Assembly: GCA_048887165.1 (NCBI GenBank)
Contig: JBHLJZ010000003.1
Span: forward strand, 1 to 64,000
DNA: 64,000 nt
Direction: 5' to 3'
DNA from: SOKP01 sp048887165
GTDB taxonomy: Archaea; Asgardarchaeota; Lokiarchaeia; Sigyniarchaeales; SOKP01
Below the pieces are notes generated by a model. It was not told the origin of the DNA and searched no databases. It saw nothing but the letters and a program-made list of their open reading frames with translations. Numbering within the stretch: the first letter of the stretch is position 1; each line of letters starts with the position of its first letter. This document shows positions 17,245 to 26,793 of this stretch, in pieces. The position numbers and the translations under genes are program-made.

Positions 17245-18171
17245 ATTCATATCCAAAAAGATAGTGAACTAACACAAGAAGAAATTTTTGATTTAATTGA
17301 AATTAAAAAGAAAGAATTAGAAGAACTAGAAAAATTTGGTAAAAATTCAAATTATATTCACGAATTGAGTAATCTAGCTTTCCTTCAACTCGAAACGGAA
17401 CAATATCTAGAATCAGAAAAAAATTTTCTTATTTGTTTAAGACATTTTAAAAAGCAACTTGATAGGTTAGGACAAGCAGCAGTTTTTGGCATATTAGGAA
17501 CATTATATTTTAAATGGGAAAAGTTTGAAAACGCTATTGATAATTATAATACAGCGTTTAAAGTTTATCAGGAACTAAATCAAATAGAAGAACAAATTAC
17601 ATGTTTAAAAGGGATTGGTAATTGTTTAATAAAACTTAACCAGTTTGAAAGAGCAAGTGAGATATTCTTAGAATGTTCTTCAATTTGCTCAGATAATAAT
17701 GATATTTATAATTTATTGGATTGCTTGGGGAATTTGATTTTCATTTACGAAAAAGAACAAAAATGGGATGTTGTTTTCGAATTATATAGAAAATCATTGC
17801 ATGCTTTTAAAGAATTAAAAGATATTAAAGGAATTATCGTCTCATATTACAATCTTGGGACGCTCCGGAAAAGATCAAACAAATATGATGAGGCATTAAG
17901 ATATTTTAAAAAAGGTACGAATTTATCAATTGAATCCAATTTTTCAGAATTGATAATAAAAGGTTTAACATATATTGGAGAGACTTTCTTTTATCAAGGG
18001 AATATGAACTCAGCTAAGAATCAATATATTAAAGCTTTAAGCCTTGCTGAGAAGATGAATAATAAAAATACCATCCTTCAAATTAAAATAATATTAAATT
18101 CCTTCGGTTTAAATGAAGAAGAAATAAATCATGAACTAAAGGTATATCAAAAACAAAAAAAGAGCATTTAA
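17245..18171 (+). CDS. TPR-repeat protein, probable ATT start
   Basis: A soluble all-helical protein of tetratricopeptide repeats, about 308 residues from ATT 17245. Typical 34-residue units with the small/aromatic pattern are visible from the first residues of the frame (NYIHELSNLAFLQLETEQY, AAVFGILGTLYFKWEKF, ISYYNLGTLRKRSNKYD-like units). TPRs mediate protein-protein contacts. The first conventional start is TTG at 17365, but this would cut into the first repeat helix, while the reading frame with coding character continues up to a GGTGA site at 17231. Hence the start is placed at ATT. It is likely related to the larger TPR protein that follows. Confidence 0.65.
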   Translation: MHIQKDSELTQEEIFDLIEIKKKELEELEKFGKNSNYIHELSNLAFLQLETEQYLESEKNFLICLRHFKKQLDRLGQAAVFGILGTLYFKWEKFENAIDNYNTAFKVYQELNQIEEQITCLKGIGNCLIKLNQFERASEIFLECSSICSDNNDIYNLLDCLGNLIFIYEKEQKWDVVFELYRKSLHAFKELKDIKGIIVSYYNLGTLRKRSNKYDEALRYFKKGTNLSIESNFSELIIKGLTYIGETFFYQGNMNSAKNQYIKALSLAEKMNNKNTILQIKIILNSFGLNEEEINHELKVYQKQKKSI

Positions 18172-18285
18172 TACAAAATTTGAAGAAGTATTGAAATACT
18201 TATCAATGAGAGTTCAAAAATTTTAAATGATTGAATTTTCATTTTTACTTAAATAGGATATAAATTAGAGGAAGATTTTTCTTAA

Positions 18286-19725
18286 ATGATTATATGTCCC
18301 TATTGTAGAGAGGAGATTGAAGAAGAATGGATTTATTGCAGATACTGCAATAAACCTCTTATTACAAATTTAGATAATAAATCAATTAGGAGCGTAACTC
18401 AGATTCCTGAAGATAATTCTTCTATTTATTATGAATCTGAGACGGAAGACAATCAGTTTAATCTTAGTATCATTCAAGATGAAGAAATTGATAGTAAATT
18501 AAGAGAAATTGAAGATGAACTAAAAAATTATGAAATTTTTGGAAAACCAATGGGAAAATTACTTTTGAAAAAAGCTAGTCTTCATTATAAAAAGCGAGAC
18601 TTACCATCAGCTTTAAAAAATCTTGAATTTGCTTTAGAAAGTTTTAAAGCAGAAAATGATAAATTAAATATTGCGGTTTGCCATAATGAGATAGGATTAC
18701 TAAATGAAGAAACAGGATTTTTTGATCAAGCAATCTATCATTTAGATAGATCTCTCAATTTATTAGAAGAATTAAAAGACACAAATAAAATTATTCAAGT
18801 TTTAAACAATCTTGGAAACATTTACTATTTAATTAAAGATTATAATCACTCTTATAAATTTTATCAGAGGGCGCTTGATTTAGCCGAGAAAAACAACTTT
18901 AAATCGGAAGCAGTAAAAACTAGTAGTAATTTGGTTGAAATTCTTTTTCATTTAAAAGATTACAATAGAATTGATAAAATCTTGAAAACTAATTCAATCT
19001 TTTTTGAACAAAATAATGATATGTATGGAATTATTCAAATTCTAATAAAATATGGTAAACTCTATTACCTTAAGGGTGAAAATTATTATGATCAATCATT
19101 TGAGAGTTTAAATAATGCGTTAGATCTTATTTATAACATTAAAGATCGAATTTCTGTTTACATTAAAGCTAGTTTAGAATGGGAATGCTTTCATTATTTA
19201 GGTAAGTTAAATATCCTATGGGATAATGATATAGAAGCGGAGAATTTTTTATTAAAGAGTTTGGAAGCTATAAGAACTTTTGAGATACGGGAACATATCA
19301 AAGAAGGATTAATTTTAGAAGATTTAGCAAAATTATACACATTAAAAGGTGATGATGAGAAAGCTATTGAATATTATAACTATACAATTGAGATTTATCA
19401 AAATTTTGGCGATAAAGCAAAAGAAGCAGAACTAAAGTTTGAAATTGGGAAAATATACGATAATTTTATTTTAAATAAGGAGCAATCAGTAGAATATTAT
19501 GAAGAAGCATTGGAACTTTTTGAAAATTTAAATAACTATGAAAAATCAGTAGAGCTATTAAAAATCCTTGGCGAATACTATATCAGTATAAAGATGGAAG
19601 ATTTAGCCTTATCTTATTTTGAAAGAGCAATAGAACATTACAAATTCTTAGAAGATGAAGCTAATCTAAAATTTTTGTCAGAAAAGGTAAAATTATTAAA
19701 AAAAAATATTGATTTAAATTACTAA
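18286..19725 (+). CDS. Zinc-ribbon plus TPR-repeat protein
   Basis: A 479-residue protein. The N-terminus is a short zinc ribbon, Cys4-x2-Cys7 and Cys18-x2-Cys21. A polar linker of about 65 residues leads to some ten TPR units from about residue 80 to the end (for example LNNLGNIYYLIKDYNHSY and YEEALELFENLNNYEKS). Such proteins act as scaffolds; no enzymatic domain is present. It follows the smaller TPR gene in the same direction after 114 bases, so the two may work together. It ends 7 bases before the convergent membrane protein gene. Confidence 0.75.
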   Translation: MIICPYCREEIEEEWIYCRYCNKPLITNLDNKSIRSVTQIPEDNSSIYYESETEDNQFNLSIIQDEEIDSKLREIEDELKNYEIFGKPMGKLLLKKASLHYKKRDLPSALKNLEFALESFKAENDKLNIAVCHNEIGLLNEETGFFDQAIYHLDRSLNLLEELKDTNKIIQVLNNLGNIYYLIKDYNHSYKFYQRALDLAEKNNFKSEAVKTSSNLVEILFHLKDYNRIDKILKTNSIFFEQNNDMYGIIQILIKYGKLYYLKGENYYDQSFESLNNALDLIYNIKDRISVYIKASLEWECFHYLGKLNILWDNDIEAENFLLKSLEAIRTFEIREHIKEGLILEDLAKLYTLKGDDEKAIEYYNYTIEIYQNFGDKAKEAELKFEIGKIYDNFILNKEQSVEYYEEALELFENLNNYEKSVELLKILGEYYISIKMEDLALSYFERAIEHYKFLEDEANLKFLSEKVKLLKKNIDLNY

Positions 19726-19732
19726 TAGAAAT

Positions 19733-20917
19733 CTAAATTACTTCATCTTTAGTTTTTCCACTTAACTTTTTTACTAACCACTCTAACTTAAGAATAGAAT
19801 GTGAAAACCTTTGTAAAGAATATAAAATTAAAACTGATACTCCAAGATACCCAATTACAATAAAGAATATTAAATATATTGGTATTTTCTGATAAAAAAT
19901 TGCTAAAAACAATAATTGAAGAAATAACAAAGATATTGGATATCGCGCAAAAAAGATTAAAATTTTTAATAATTTACTTCTTACTTTCTTAATATCCATT
20001 ATAAAGAATGATAAACCAAAAATCAACAAAGAAGTACCAATTACTAAAAGTAAGTTGGAAGGGGAACCTGTAAATAAGAATTTTGGCATTCCTGGTATAT
20101 AGATAAAAGAATATCCCTCTAAAATTGGAAAAGCTTCTAAAAAAGGGTACTTACTCAAATTATAACTACCTGGAGTTATGAAAGGACTTGATTGAAAAAA
20201 AGGTAATAATAATCCAACTAATATGAAAATTAGACAATATTTTAAAATTGAACGTAGTGCATTAAGGTTTGCAACTCTTGATTTTATACTTTTAGCCTCA
20301 AAAACTAATTCTCCAAATACTGTTGAAAAGAAACAGAAAGACGCATAGGGTAATATTGGATAACTTGGAATTGGTGAAATGAGAACAAAATGAATAATAT
20401 TAATTATCAAATTCGTATCTTTTCCTATAAAGAGAATTTCTCTTATCCCTGCTGTAAAAAAGAGTATGATTAATCCTATGACCAATCTTGCCCATCTCAC
20501 TAACTTAAAAGCAAAAAAACATATTATTTGTGAAATACCTATAAATGATATCACATTCCAACCCCAAAAGTTCAAAGGAAATGATAAATTAGGATTAAAA
20601 GCTATATTAAATAAGATTCCCATCAAAATTAGAATCAAACCTTGCCGAATTACTTTATTTCTATTAACTTTTTCGGGTTTACAACCCATTTTTTTGTTTA
20701 AAGTAAAAATAACTGAGAATGAAAATAAAAATATGAAGAAAAACACCCCAAATAACTCTAAAATTAAAAAGATATAACCATAAAGATATCTCAAATTATA
20801 TTCATAAGCAATCCAGAAATTAAAAGCATTAGAAATTATAACCAATATAATAGAAATTCCTTTTGCTAATTCTAAACTAATTAAGGAGTTTTCAAAGTAG
20901 ATATCTTCTTTCATCAT
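19733..20917 (-). CDS. Polytopic membrane protein, possibly HGSNAT/DUF1624-like acyltransferase
   Basis: A 394-residue membrane protein with about ten hydrophobic segments. The beginning, SLELAKGISIILVIISNAF, resembles the first helix of heparan-alpha-glucosaminide acetyltransferase-like (DUF1624) and acyltransferase-3 proteins, where a similar segment carries catalytic residues. The rest has no motif I can name. If the link is right it would move acyl groups across the membrane onto a sugar or lipid. The family assignment is tentative. It is followed in the same direction by nothing; upstream on the same strand are the GNAT genes, spaced 30 bases away, so an operon is likely. Confidence 0.55.
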   Translation of the reverse strand: MMKEDIYFENSLISLELAKGISIILVIISNAFNFWIAYEYNLRYLYGYIFLILELFGVFFFIFLFSFSVIFTLNKKMGCKPEKVNRNKVIRQGLILILMGILFNIAFNPNLSFPLNFWGWNVISFIGISQIICFFAFKLVRWARLVIGLIILFFTAGIREILFIGKDTNLIINIIHFVLISPIPSYPILPYASFCFFSTVFGELVFEAKSIKSRVANLNALRSILKYCLIFILVGLLLPFFQSSPFITPGSYNLSKYPFLEAFPILEGYSFIYIPGMPKFLFTGSPSNLLLVIGTSLLIFGLSFFIMDIKKVRSKLLKILIFFARYPISLLFLQLLFLAIFYQKIPIYLIFFIVIGYLGVSVLILYSLQRFSHSILKLEWLVKKLSGKTKDEVI

Positions 20918-20947
20918 AACTATAATAAAGATTTTCTTATTACTAAT

Positions 20948-21592
20948 TTAATTGATATTGAAATCTTCACTTTTATATAATTTCACATCATACTCCTCGA
21001 AACCCAAAGACTTTATGAAATTATATGAGACTCTATTATCTCTATAAACCTCACAGCGTAGTTCTTTTACTCCTTTCTTTTTGAAATAATTCCATGTTGC
21101 CATGCCAACAACTGTACCTAATCCCTTGTTTTGAAATCTTGGAATTACTCCTAATCCGCAAATTATACCATATTCTCTTTTTTCACCTTCTAAATCTAAA
21201 ATGGCAAAAGCAGCATCATTCCCATAGACTCTTGCTAATAAAATTATAGTTTCTGGATAATTAAAGATAACTCTTAATGAATTTAAATCAATTGGAGAAA
21301 AAGGTTCATTGGAAGTCATCCATGCTCTATTATGGATATACATAACACTTTCTAAATCTTCCTCTTTAGCTTCTCGAATTTTTGCTTTAAGTACATTCTT
21401 TTCAACTTTATTTCTTAGCCTTTCCTCAAATTCAAAGGTTATTTTTTCAACAGGTAAACGCATCTGAATATATTCCATACCTTTGGTTGCTAATTCTCCT
21501 TCAATAATTTGATTAGCCTTTTCCCTTTTATCATATCCTAAGAAAAAACTTCTAATTTGTTTCTTCTTCAAATTCAGTTTTGAACCAGACAT
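20948..21592 (-). CDS. GNAT-family N-acetyltransferase
   Basis: A 214-residue protein with an N-terminal extension of about 75 basic and helical residues, then a GNAT domain. The acetyl-CoA binding segment is visible as GLGVIPRFQNKGLGTVVG, where the Q/RxxGxG/A loop reads QNKGLG. The C-terminal strand ELRCEVYRDNRVSYNFIKSLGFEEY is typical. The acceptor is unknown; a protein or small amine are both possible. It is a close paralogue of the gene upstream, so the pair arose by tandem duplication. Confidence 0.85.
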   Translation of the reverse strand: MSGSKLNLKKKQIRSFFLGYDKREKANQIIEGELATKGMEYIQMRLPVEKITFEFEERLRNKVEKNVLKAKIREAKEEDLESVMYIHNRAWMTSNEPFSPIDLNSLRVIFNYPETIILLARVYGNDAAFAILDLEGEKREYGIICGLGVIPRFQNKGLGTVVGMATWNYFKKKGVKELRCEVYRDNRVSYNFIKSLGFEEYDVKLYKSEDFNIN

Positions 21593-21660
21593 ATTTTAAA
21601 GATAAGAAAAAAGAATATTGAATTTGTTTAATAAAATGAATTAAATATATAAAAATTATG

Positions 21661-22335
21661 TTAATTATTACTTTCTAATTCAAAATCTTCTTTTCGGTAA
21701 ACTTTCACTCCAAATTCTTCAAATTGTAGTCCTTTTATGAATCCATAGGATGTTTGATTACTTTTATATACTTCGCATCGAAGTTCTTTAACTCCTTTCT
21801 CTTTGAAATAATTCCAAGCCGCTAATCCTATAACAGTTCCTAATCCCCTCCTCTGAAAACGTGGTAAAACACCTAAACCCGCTATAACGCCATATTCCTT
21901 ATTTTCGCCCTCAAAATCCAAGATTACAAAGGCAGCATCTATTCCATATACTTTTGCAATTAAAAATTTTGTATTTGGATCATTAAAAATTTTCTTTATA
22001 GTAGATTTATCAAGAGGTCTAAATGGAGTATTAGATGTAAGCCAAGACTTATTATAAATGTCAACAATCGCTTGAATATCACTTTCCGTTGCTTCGCGTA
22101 TTCTTGCTCGGAAGATATTCTCTTCTATCTTTGATTTCAAGGTATTTTCAAAATCTTTAGTAATTTTTTGAACAGGTAATTTCATTTGAATATATGCCAT
22201 TCCATTAAGAGCCTTCTTTTGAAGGTCGCTAATATCTCCCCTTTCTTTATCTTTCTCAATATTCAAAAAAAGAGTTCTTAATATTCTTTTTTTAAATTTT
22301 AATGGCTTTTTTAAATCTAACTTTTTTCCACTCAT
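21661..22335 (-). CDS. GNAT-family N-acetyltransferase, tandem paralogue
   Basis: A 224-residue paralogue of the neighbouring GNAT gene, alignable over its whole length: the same N-terminal MSGKKLDLKK start, the same AYIQMKLPVQKIT segment and the acetyl-CoA loop RFQRRGLGTVIG. Two independent copies retaining the unusual N-terminal extension suggest that the extension matters, perhaps for binding a partner or substrate. It lies 22 bases downstream of the coiled-coil gene on the same strand. Confidence 0.85.
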   Translation of the reverse strand: MSGKKLDLKKPLKFKKRILRTLFLNIEKDKERGDISDLQKKALNGMAYIQMKLPVQKITKDFENTLKSKIEENIFRARIREATESDIQAIVDIYNKSWLTSNTPFRPLDKSTIKKIFNDPNTKFLIAKVYGIDAAFVILDFEGENKEYGVIAGLGVLPRFQRRGLGTVIGLAAWNYFKEKGVKELRCEVYKSNQTSYGFIKGLQFEEFGVKVYRKEDFELESNN

Positions 22336-22357
22336 AATTATTTAAGCATACTTAAAA

Positions 22358-23989
22358 TTAAAAAAGGCTATTAGTTTTCTCTCTTATTTTAGCCTCTATT
22401 TCAGTATTAGTAACAGAATAATTTCTTAAAATTGAAACACCTTGTTGGATTTTCTTTATAAGGTTTTTATCTTTGATTAAATTTTTATTCTCACATGAAA
22501 ACTCAAAATTTGAACGTAATGCCATATCTTCTTCTAATCTTTCATTGAGAATATTCTTTAGCCTTACCATCTCTTCTGAAATCTCCTTATAAATGTTATT
22601 TGGATCATTTGTAATATAACCAGGTAATAAAATATTAAATTTTTCTTCCATCATATTTTTATCTTCAACAAAAATTGCATATAAAGGCATGTAAATCCAT
22701 TGGACTGGTCTTGAGAATAATTCCGCTTGATTATCATTTAAAGACCAATTGGTTAAGTCTTGAGCATCTCGTAAACAGTTAGCATGTTTTGTTTGAACAA
22801 CATTTTTAATATCCATGAATAATTTCTCGATTTGAGATTTTAAATCTGAAATTTGTTGGATCATTTCCTCTTTTTCACTTTTAAACTCAGATAAATGTTT
22901 ATCCCTATCTTTTAACTTTACTTGTAATTCATTTGTAAACTTTTCTAATTTCTTTTTAGCTTCATCTTCTACTTGTGCGGCACGTTCTTTTAATTCAACA
23001 TATTTCTTAGTTAACAAATTTAGCGAATCTATAAAATTTTGTCCCTCATCTAATAAATATTTAAAATGTTCCTCGAAGGAACCTGTTAGATCATTAAAAA
23101 TTCTACCCTTTAGCATCTCTGTTCGAGTGAAGAACTTATTCTTTTTAATCATTTCCTCTAATTGCCTTTCTGCAGTTTTAAATAAAACTGATATACTCTC
23201 AATCACTTTTTTTTTTTCTGCTACTCTCCACTGATCAATTTTATCGCTTTCTATTGCTACTTGTTCCTTAATTTGATCTGTGTCAATAATTTGGGATGTT
23301 TTAGTTATTTGTGATGAGTATCGTGAATCTATATCTTTTAATTGGACATTTAATTCAATTAGCCATTTTTCTACTTCTTTTTCAATTAATCCAATTTGGG
23401 ATTCCCATCTTCTTGCATTCCCTCTCATATATTCAATCATTTTCCGATATTTATCTGCTATATTTAAAGCTCCTTCCGTAGATAATCCCGTATCTAAAGG
23501 CATATATTCTGAAATAGGAGAGTATTCTATTAAGGGAATTAATTTAATAAGTGTTTGTAAAAATTCAGGATTTATTAAAGCTTCAATCTCAAGAGCTTGA
23601 AATTCAGTATCTTCTTCTTCCCCAATTTCTTTTGCTTCAGTATCTTTGTAAGTTAAAACTTCAATAATTTTATTTAATTCTTCAATTTTTGTTCTATTTT
23701 CAATATTTCTCAATAAATGACCAATTAATGGTTGTCGTGGAGGATTAGTGAATTTTCCTTTTCGCGAAAAGACTTTTAATCCATCAAGAATAATATGTGT
23801 TCCAATAACACCTTGTACTGATAAAAAAGGCCAAAGTAATCTTGAAAAAGATAAAATATTCTCACTTTCTTTTATATCCCTCGTCAACAAATAAAATGCA
23901 AGTGCTAATTCATCATTATCCTTAATTGAAGGGACGTTTTGATAAGAACTGAAAAAGGGTAAAATATATTGGTTTCCATGAATCGACAT
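22358..23989 (-). CDS. Large coiled-coil protein of unknown function
   Basis: A 543-residue soluble protein. The first 95 residues form a conserved-looking globular start (LLWPFLSVQGVIGTHIILDG), an acidic linker follows, and residues of about 175-400 are long amphipathic helices typical of coiled coils. The C-terminal 140 residues are again mixed alpha/beta (WIYMPLYAIFVE) and may be a small domain. I do not recognise the family. The architecture suggests a structural or tethering role. It heads a minus-strand group with the two GNAT genes and the membrane protein. Confidence 0.65.
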   Translation of the reverse strand: MSIHGNQYILPFFSSYQNVPSIKDNDELALAFYLLTRDIKESENILSFSRLLWPFLSVQGVIGTHIILDGLKVFSRKGKFTNPPRQPLIGHLLRNIENRTKIEELNKIIEVLTYKDTEAKEIGEEEDTEFQALEIEALINPEFLQTLIKLIPLIEYSPISEYMPLDTGLSTEGALNIADKYRKMIEYMRGNARRWESQIGLIEKEVEKWLIELNVQLKDIDSRYSSQITKTSQIIDTDQIKEQVAIESDKIDQWRVAEKKKVIESISVLFKTAERQLEEMIKKNKFFTRTEMLKGRIFNDLTGSFEEHFKYLLDEGQNFIDSLNLLTKKYVELKERAAQVEDEAKKKLEKFTNELQVKLKDRDKHLSEFKSEKEEMIQQISDLKSQIEKLFMDIKNVVQTKHANCLRDAQDLTNWSLNDNQAELFSRPVQWIYMPLYAIFVEDKNMMEEKFNILLPGYITNDPNNIYKEISEEMVRLKNILNERLEEDMALRSNFEFSCENKNLIKDKNLIKKIQQGVSILRNYSVTNTEIEAKIREKTNSLF

Positions 23990-24150
23990 ATGAGACTCAC
24001 TCTCAAAATATTTAATTATTTATTATAAAGAATTAATGGTTAATATTATTATTTAGTTGAAAAAATCAAATTAATAATTGTTAAAATTCTTTTTCTATTG
24101 ATTAATTTTCTAACTATTATAAAAATAAAAAAGAGAGAATTTTCACAATT

Positions 24151-25014
24151 TTATCTTAATTGTTCATAATTATTGGCTATTACAATTATTAAAAGAGATA
24201 GTAATATCAATAATGGAGGTAAAATAGCATTTACATGATAGAATCCAAAAGTATCTAAAACTCCTTGAAGAATTCTCCCTAAGAAATAAATAAAAAATCC
24301 TAAAGCATTTAATGCATAAGATTTTCTAAGCACGCCAAAAGTCTTTAAAGCTAAGTAAATAAACATAATTGGAATAAATATCACCATTAAAGGAAGTAAA
24401 ATAAAATTCAATACAGCCCTTCCTACAGGGTATCCAAAAATAGTGATTAAAGGATATGTTCCTCCTAAATATTGATCATTTAGATCTGGATCCATAAATA
24501 AAGAATCTGGTAAACAAAATGCGAGAATACCAACAATTATAGGAATAAATATTAACAAAATTTTCAGAATAATTCTATTATACTTTTTTCTCGTAAATTT
24601 TTTGATTTTTGATTTAAGGTTATCTCCTGATAACTTTTCTTTAATTTCAGTGATAGGTGGAAAAATTAAAATTCCAAATACACCCATTAAGCACGCAATT
24701 CCTAACCAAGTTGAAAATGTGGCAAATCTATAATATAGCATCAATAATTCTACAAGGGCAAAATTGCTCATTGCTCCTTCTAATTCTGGAGCATAAAAAT
24801 AATATACAATAAAGAAGAATCTTCCAGCAGCAAGAAATAAAAATAAAAATGAAAAATACAGCCAATACATTTTCTTAGATGTTCTAAATCTAATAATTAA
24901 GAAATATGCAAATATTAGGAAATAATAACCTACAATTATATAATATAATCCCGATTCAACAGCGTCCCAAATATCGAAATATTTAAAATAATCTTGAAAC
25001 AACATGATATACAA
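24151..25014 (-). CDS. Integral membrane protein of unknown function, about seven helices
   Basis: A 287-residue protein with about seven hydrophobic helices, for example at 20-42, 52-72, 87-118, 145-170, 195-225, 233-257 and 262-284, and a basic loop near 130-150. No family is recognised and no catalytic motif is seen. The 160 bases between it and the coiled-coil gene hold no gene. It is divergent from glycyl-tRNA synthetase. Confidence 0.65.
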   Translation of the reverse strand: MYIMLFQDYFKYFDIWDAVESGLYYIIVGYYFLIFAYFLIIRFRTSKKMYWLYFSFLFLFLAAGRFFFIVYYFYAPELEGAMSNFALVELLMLYYRFATFSTWLGIACLMGVFGILIFPPITEIKEKLSGDNLKSKIKKFTRKKYNRIILKILLIFIPIIVGILAFCLPDSLFMDPDLNDQYLGGTYPLITIFGYPVGRAVLNFILLPLMVIFIPIMFIYLALKTFGVLRKSYALNALGFFIYFLGRILQGVLDTFGFYHVNAILPPLLILLSLLIIVIANNYEQLR

Positions 25015-25182
25015 CTGATTTTTTTATAATAATGTTAGATTTATTATCATAACATAAAATTATAATAATACTATCTTTTTCTTATATAAAAATTTATATC
25101 TTAAAAATTGATTTTTAAGAATCCCTAAAATAGAAATATCATGGATTCCTTTAAAACTAAAACCGGAAAGTCTTGATTAAAT

Positions 25183-26670
25183 ATGAAGATTGAAAATAGC
25201 ATAGACACTTTTAATTCTTTAATCAGAAGAAGAGGATTCATTTGGGGGCCATCTCCAGAAATATATGGAGGTTTAGCAGGATTTTATTCATATGGCCCAG
25301 CTGGGACAGCTTTAAAAAATAATATATTATCAATATTCCGGAAAGAGCTACGTTTATTTGGATTCGGCGAAGTAGAATGCCCTACTATTATGCCAGAAAT
25401 AGTTTGGAAAGCTTCAGGTCACTTAGACCGCTTCATTGATCCTGTTATAAGATGTGAGAAGTGTAATACACTTCATAGGGTAGATAATTTACTTCTAGAA
25501 ATGCTACCTGACCAAATGATTGATGGGTTATCATATGATGAAATGCAAGAATTAATTGAAAAAAACAACTTAAAGTGCCCTAAATGTGATAATCCATTGG
25601 GAAAGATTGAACAATATAATCTTATGTTAAAAACTTCAGTTGGTAATAATGTAATCGCATATCTAAGACCAGAAACAGCAACAACTACTTATCTATTATT
25701 CAACAGATTAGATCAAGATGCACGTAGGCAATACCCTATTAAGATTTTCCAATATGGAAAAGCTTATAGAAATGAAATATCCCCCCGACAACAAGTACTC
25801 CGTATGAGAGCATTTGATCAATTTGAAATACAATTATTTATTGGAAAAGAAGAGGAAATGGATTTTGAAGATTATTTAGAGATTAAACATTGTTCTTTAC
25901 CATTATTAGATTGGAACTCACAAGAAAAAGGGATCATTAAACCAAAATTTATTACTCTTGAAGATGCAATTAATAAAGATATCCTAAAAAAACCAGCTTA
26001 CGCGTATTGTCTATATCTTGGCCATTATTTAACTATGAAATTAGGCTTCCCTCAAGAGATGGTAAGGTTGAGACAACATTCTCACAATGAAATGGCTCAT
26101 TATGCCGACGACGCTTGGGATTTAGAAATATTGACCCAACAGTTTGGTTGGGTTGAAATTTGTGGAATTCATGACAGAACGGATTATGACCTCAGACAAC
26201 ATGGAGAATTTGCGAAACAGAACTTTGCCGTTCCAATGGGATCGGATTTAAAAAAGAAAGAAATTCCCCAAATCCTTGAAATTGCATTTGGACCTGATAG
26301 AATTATTTATACACTTCTTGAGACCACCTTTAAAGTTGAAGATGATAGAATTGTATTAAAATTAAATAAAGAATTAGCTCCTAATACTGTAGCTACTTTC
26401 CCCTTAGTTAGAAATAAAATAGAACTTGTAAAGTTAGCAAAAGATGTCCATAAACTCCTTCTTAATAATAGAATAATTTCTTTTTATGATTCTGCAGGTT
26501 CAATTGGAAAACGATATAGGAGACAAGATGAGTTAGGAACTCCATATTGTGTAACAATAGATTATGAATCTTTAGAGGATGATTCTGTTACAATAAGAGA
26601 TAGAGACTCAATGGAACAAATAAGAGTAAAAATTTCAGAAATTCCTAACTTTATTAATAAAAATAAGTAA
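25183..26670 (+). CDS. glyS: Glycyl-tRNA synthetase, archaeal/eukaryotic dimeric class II type
   Basis: Charges tRNA-Gly with glycine. The 495 residues show the class II core: motif 1 region WGPSPEIYGGLAGFYSYGP, motif 2 YRNEISPRQQVLRMRAFDQFE-type segment around residues 195-217, and motif 3 AFGPDRIIYTLLE. A zinc-ribbon insertion (two CxxC pairs, CEKC and CPKC) sits between motifs 1 and 2 as in archaeal enzymes. The anticodon-binding domain ends the protein (YRRQDELGTPYCVTIDYE). The product is somewhat short for the family but complete. The start is ATG 25183. Confidence 0.95.
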   Translation: MKIENSIDTFNSLIRRRGFIWGPSPEIYGGLAGFYSYGPAGTALKNNILSIFRKELRLFGFGEVECPTIMPEIVWKASGHLDRFIDPVIRCEKCNTLHRVDNLLLEMLPDQMIDGLSYDEMQELIEKNNLKCPKCDNPLGKIEQYNLMLKTSVGNNVIAYLRPETATTTYLLFNRLDQDARRQYPIKIFQYGKAYRNEISPRQQVLRMRAFDQFEIQLFIGKEEEMDFEDYLEIKHCSLPLLDWNSQEKGIIKPKFITLEDAINKDILKKPAYAYCLYLGHYLTMKLGFPQEMVRLRQHSHNEMAHYADDAWDLEILTQQFGWVEICGIHDRTDYDLRQHGEFAKQNFAVPMGSDLKKKEIPQILEIAFGPDRIIYTLLETTFKVEDDRIVLKLNKELAPNTVATFPLVRNKIELVKLAKDVHKLLLNNRIISFYDSAGSIGKRYRRQDELGTPYCVTIDYESLEDDSVTIRDRDSMEQIRVKISEIPNFINKNK

Positions 26671-26793
26671 ATGAAAAGTTAAAATATCAAAAATATCAGA
26701 GATTTCCAGAAAAAAATTTTAAAGAGAAGAAAATTTTTTTTAAGAATACAACTTTTAATTAAAAATAATTTCGATAGTTTTAAAGATATAAAT

